A stretch of 5,170 bases of DNA from contig JAICRQ010000279.1 in NCBI GenBank assembly GCA_025966435.1, positions 1 to 5,170 of the forward strand, read 5' to 3'. The position numbers and the translations under genes were made by a program. The stretch is from Anaerolineales bacterium. GTDB lineage: Bacteria; Chloroflexota; Anaerolineae; Anaerolineales; Villigracilaceae. This document shows, piece by piece, positions 4,043-5,170 of this stretch. How positions within the stretch are numbered: position 1 is the stretch's first letter; the number at the start of each line of letters is the position of its first letter. The notes under the pieces are model-generated. The model was not told where the DNA came from. It saw only the letters and a program-made list of their open reading frames with translations, and made no database searches.

Positions 4043-5170
4043 TTATTCCTCTAACGCCAGGGCGATAGCCTGTTCGGGTGACATCGCGTAGCCCTCCGCC
4101 CATGCGGACACATAAGCTTTCTCCCCAAGTTGAGTACGCGCCTGGGTAATAGAGGCAGCATAGTCTCTCTGATAGGTTGGGGGGAGCGGCTCGTTGATCG
4201 CTTCTCGCCAGGCGGATGCGGCACCCCAAAGACGCGCCGCTCGCTTCGCATCCCCTAGAGCAACGGCAACCAATGCCAGCGCTTCCATGGAGAACGGTGG
4301 GCCGAACTTATTTCCTGAACTCTGATACAGGGACAGGGATTCCTTAAACATGCCTGTTGCACGCTTGTAATCAGCGCGCAGACGCGCCACATCCGCCAAA
4401 CCACCCAGCGACCAACCCATCAGGTAGTCATCCCCCAACTCTTGGGTGAGGCGCAGACTCTCTTCCCAGCTTGTGGCGGCACGCTCAATATCTCCCACCC
4501 TGAACCACGTATCGCCCAACCAGAGGAGTGCGTAGGCGATCCCCCAGCGCTCTCCAGTTGCCCGAAGCAAACGCAAACTCTCTTCGAGCGACTCTATTGC
4601 CTCCTCTTCCTTGCCGTCCCAGTGAAGGCTTGCGCCTAGGTCAGCAAGCACTAAGCCTGCGCTTCGGTTGTCTCCGATTTCTCGATATAACTTAATGCTT
4701 GATTCTGCCAAGGCTCTGGCTCGAATGTAATCGCCTGTATCCGTTGATAGGATGGAGGATGCGCGCAGCGCTTTCGCTCGCTCCTTTCCCTGGCTGCCGC
4801 TGCCAGAGGCAAGGATTTTCTCCAGCCATAGGTTGCCTTCGCTTAAATGACCCTTACTGTGCCAGAACCATGCCAGCGCCCCTGCCAATTTCAGTCCCGC
4901 TTCGATTTGTTTGCTTTCGAGCGACCATGCCAACGCGACTCGCAAGTTATCATGGTCCAGCTCCAATCGATTCTTCCAGTCCTGTTGCCCGGCGCGAAAT
5001 AAGTACGGCTCTGCCTCCTCCGCGACGCGCAGGTAGTAATTAAGATGACGATCTTGAATCAAGTTCGATTCCCGGGTCTCATTCAGTTTATCTCTGGCAT
5101 ACTGACGGATCGACTCAAGAAACCGGTAACGCGGTTGATCTTGCTGTTCGACGAGCAGCAGGGATTTGTC
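4043..5170 (-). CDS. TPR-rich C-terminal part of a large ATPase/TPR regulator-like protein (partial, open at the right edge)
   Basis: The frame stays open to position 5170, giving 375 codons plus stop, so the gene is cut at its 5' end. A TTG at 5062 could be mistaken for its start, but the 36 codons beyond it read DKSLLLVEQ and RYRFLESIRQYARDKL. That is the typical link between the NTPase/winged-helix part and the TPR part of large AfsR/MalT/cyclase-associated ATPase regulators. Then come an AEEAEPYL helix and LELDHDNLRVALAWSLE (about residues 69-85 from the edge), also typical of these proteins. Four TPR-like helical repeats follow with a period of exactly 40 residues, each carrying an ES(L/I)-type helix followed by G(D/N/E) (near 157, 197, 237 and 277). 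The end, AWAEGYAMSPEQAIALALEE, is the normal C-terminus of the group, and no LuxR helix-turn-helix follows it. The N-terminal effector domain (SARP-like DNA binding, cyclase or other) is outside the window, so the regulatory output is unknown. Confidence 0.82.
   Translation of the reverse strand, partial: DKSLLLVEQQDQPRYRFLESIRQYARDKLNETRESNLIQDRHLNYYLRVAEEAEPYLFRAGQQDWKNRLELDHDNLRVALAWSLESKQIEAGLKLAGALAWFWHSKGHLSEGNLWLEKILASGSGSQGKERAKALRASSILSTDTGDYIRARALAESSIKLYREIGDNRSAGLVLADLGASLHWDGKEEEAIESLEESLRLLRATGERWGIAYALLWLGDTWFRVGDIERAATSWEESLRLTQELGDDYLMGWSLGGLADVARLRADYKRATGMFKESLSLYQSSGNKFGPPFSMEALALVAVALGDAKRAARLWGAASAWREAINEPLPPTYQRDYAASITQARTQLGEKAYVSAWAEGYAMSPEQAIALALEE

Noticed and set aside
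5060..5062. TTG as the start codon of the TPR protein
   Set aside because: The frame is open upstream to the window edge and encodes conserved family sequence, so this is an internal leucine codon.

Overview
The window looks like bacterial chromosome of moderate GC content with ordinary housekeeping genes. It shows no mobile element, tRNA, rRNA or CRISPR array. The gene set, and start codons lying only 6-8 bases behind TATAAT boxes, would suit a member of the Chloroflexota (Anaerolineae-like). That placement is inference from style and is not proven by any marker here.

Left end (1-150): a divergent control region. A very short piece of a minus-strand gene begins at 68 and runs off the left edge. 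A perfect 10-base palindrome, ATTATATAAT (75-84), gives a TATAAT box on both strands. A second small palindrome lies beside it at 87-97. A further TATAAT (137-142) sits just before the first plus-strand gene.

151-2272: two convergent genes ending 7 bases apart. The plus-strand gene encodes a 304-residue metalloenzyme of the alkaline phosphatase/phosphoglycerate mutase superfamily. The minus-strand gene encodes HemW, a radical-SAM protein of the coproporphyrinogen oxidase-like family linked to heme handling. HemW carries a low-complexity stretch made of three 15-bp repeats that are read in frame.

2273-2629: a 357-base divergent intergenic region. It has a promoter towards hemW and a strong-looking sigma70-type promoter (TTGACA-N16-TATAAA) towards the polyamine genes. 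The predicted leader in front of speD is about 210 nt long. It contains three simple hairpins and a tandem ACCCTG repeat next to the ribosome binding site. It resembles no riboswitch class that I recognise, and it is the most interesting unexplained part of the window.

2630-3867: a two-gene polyamine operon. speD (speH type) encodes a pyruvoyl S-adenosylmethionine decarboxylase that makes the aminopropyl donor. speE, 14 bases downstream, encodes the aminopropyltransferase that uses it, presumably to turn putrescine into spermidine.

3868-5170: a 175-base convergent gap, then the C-terminal 375 codons of a minus-strand gene. It encodes a TPR-rich protein of the large ATPase/TPR regulator type and remains open to the right edge.
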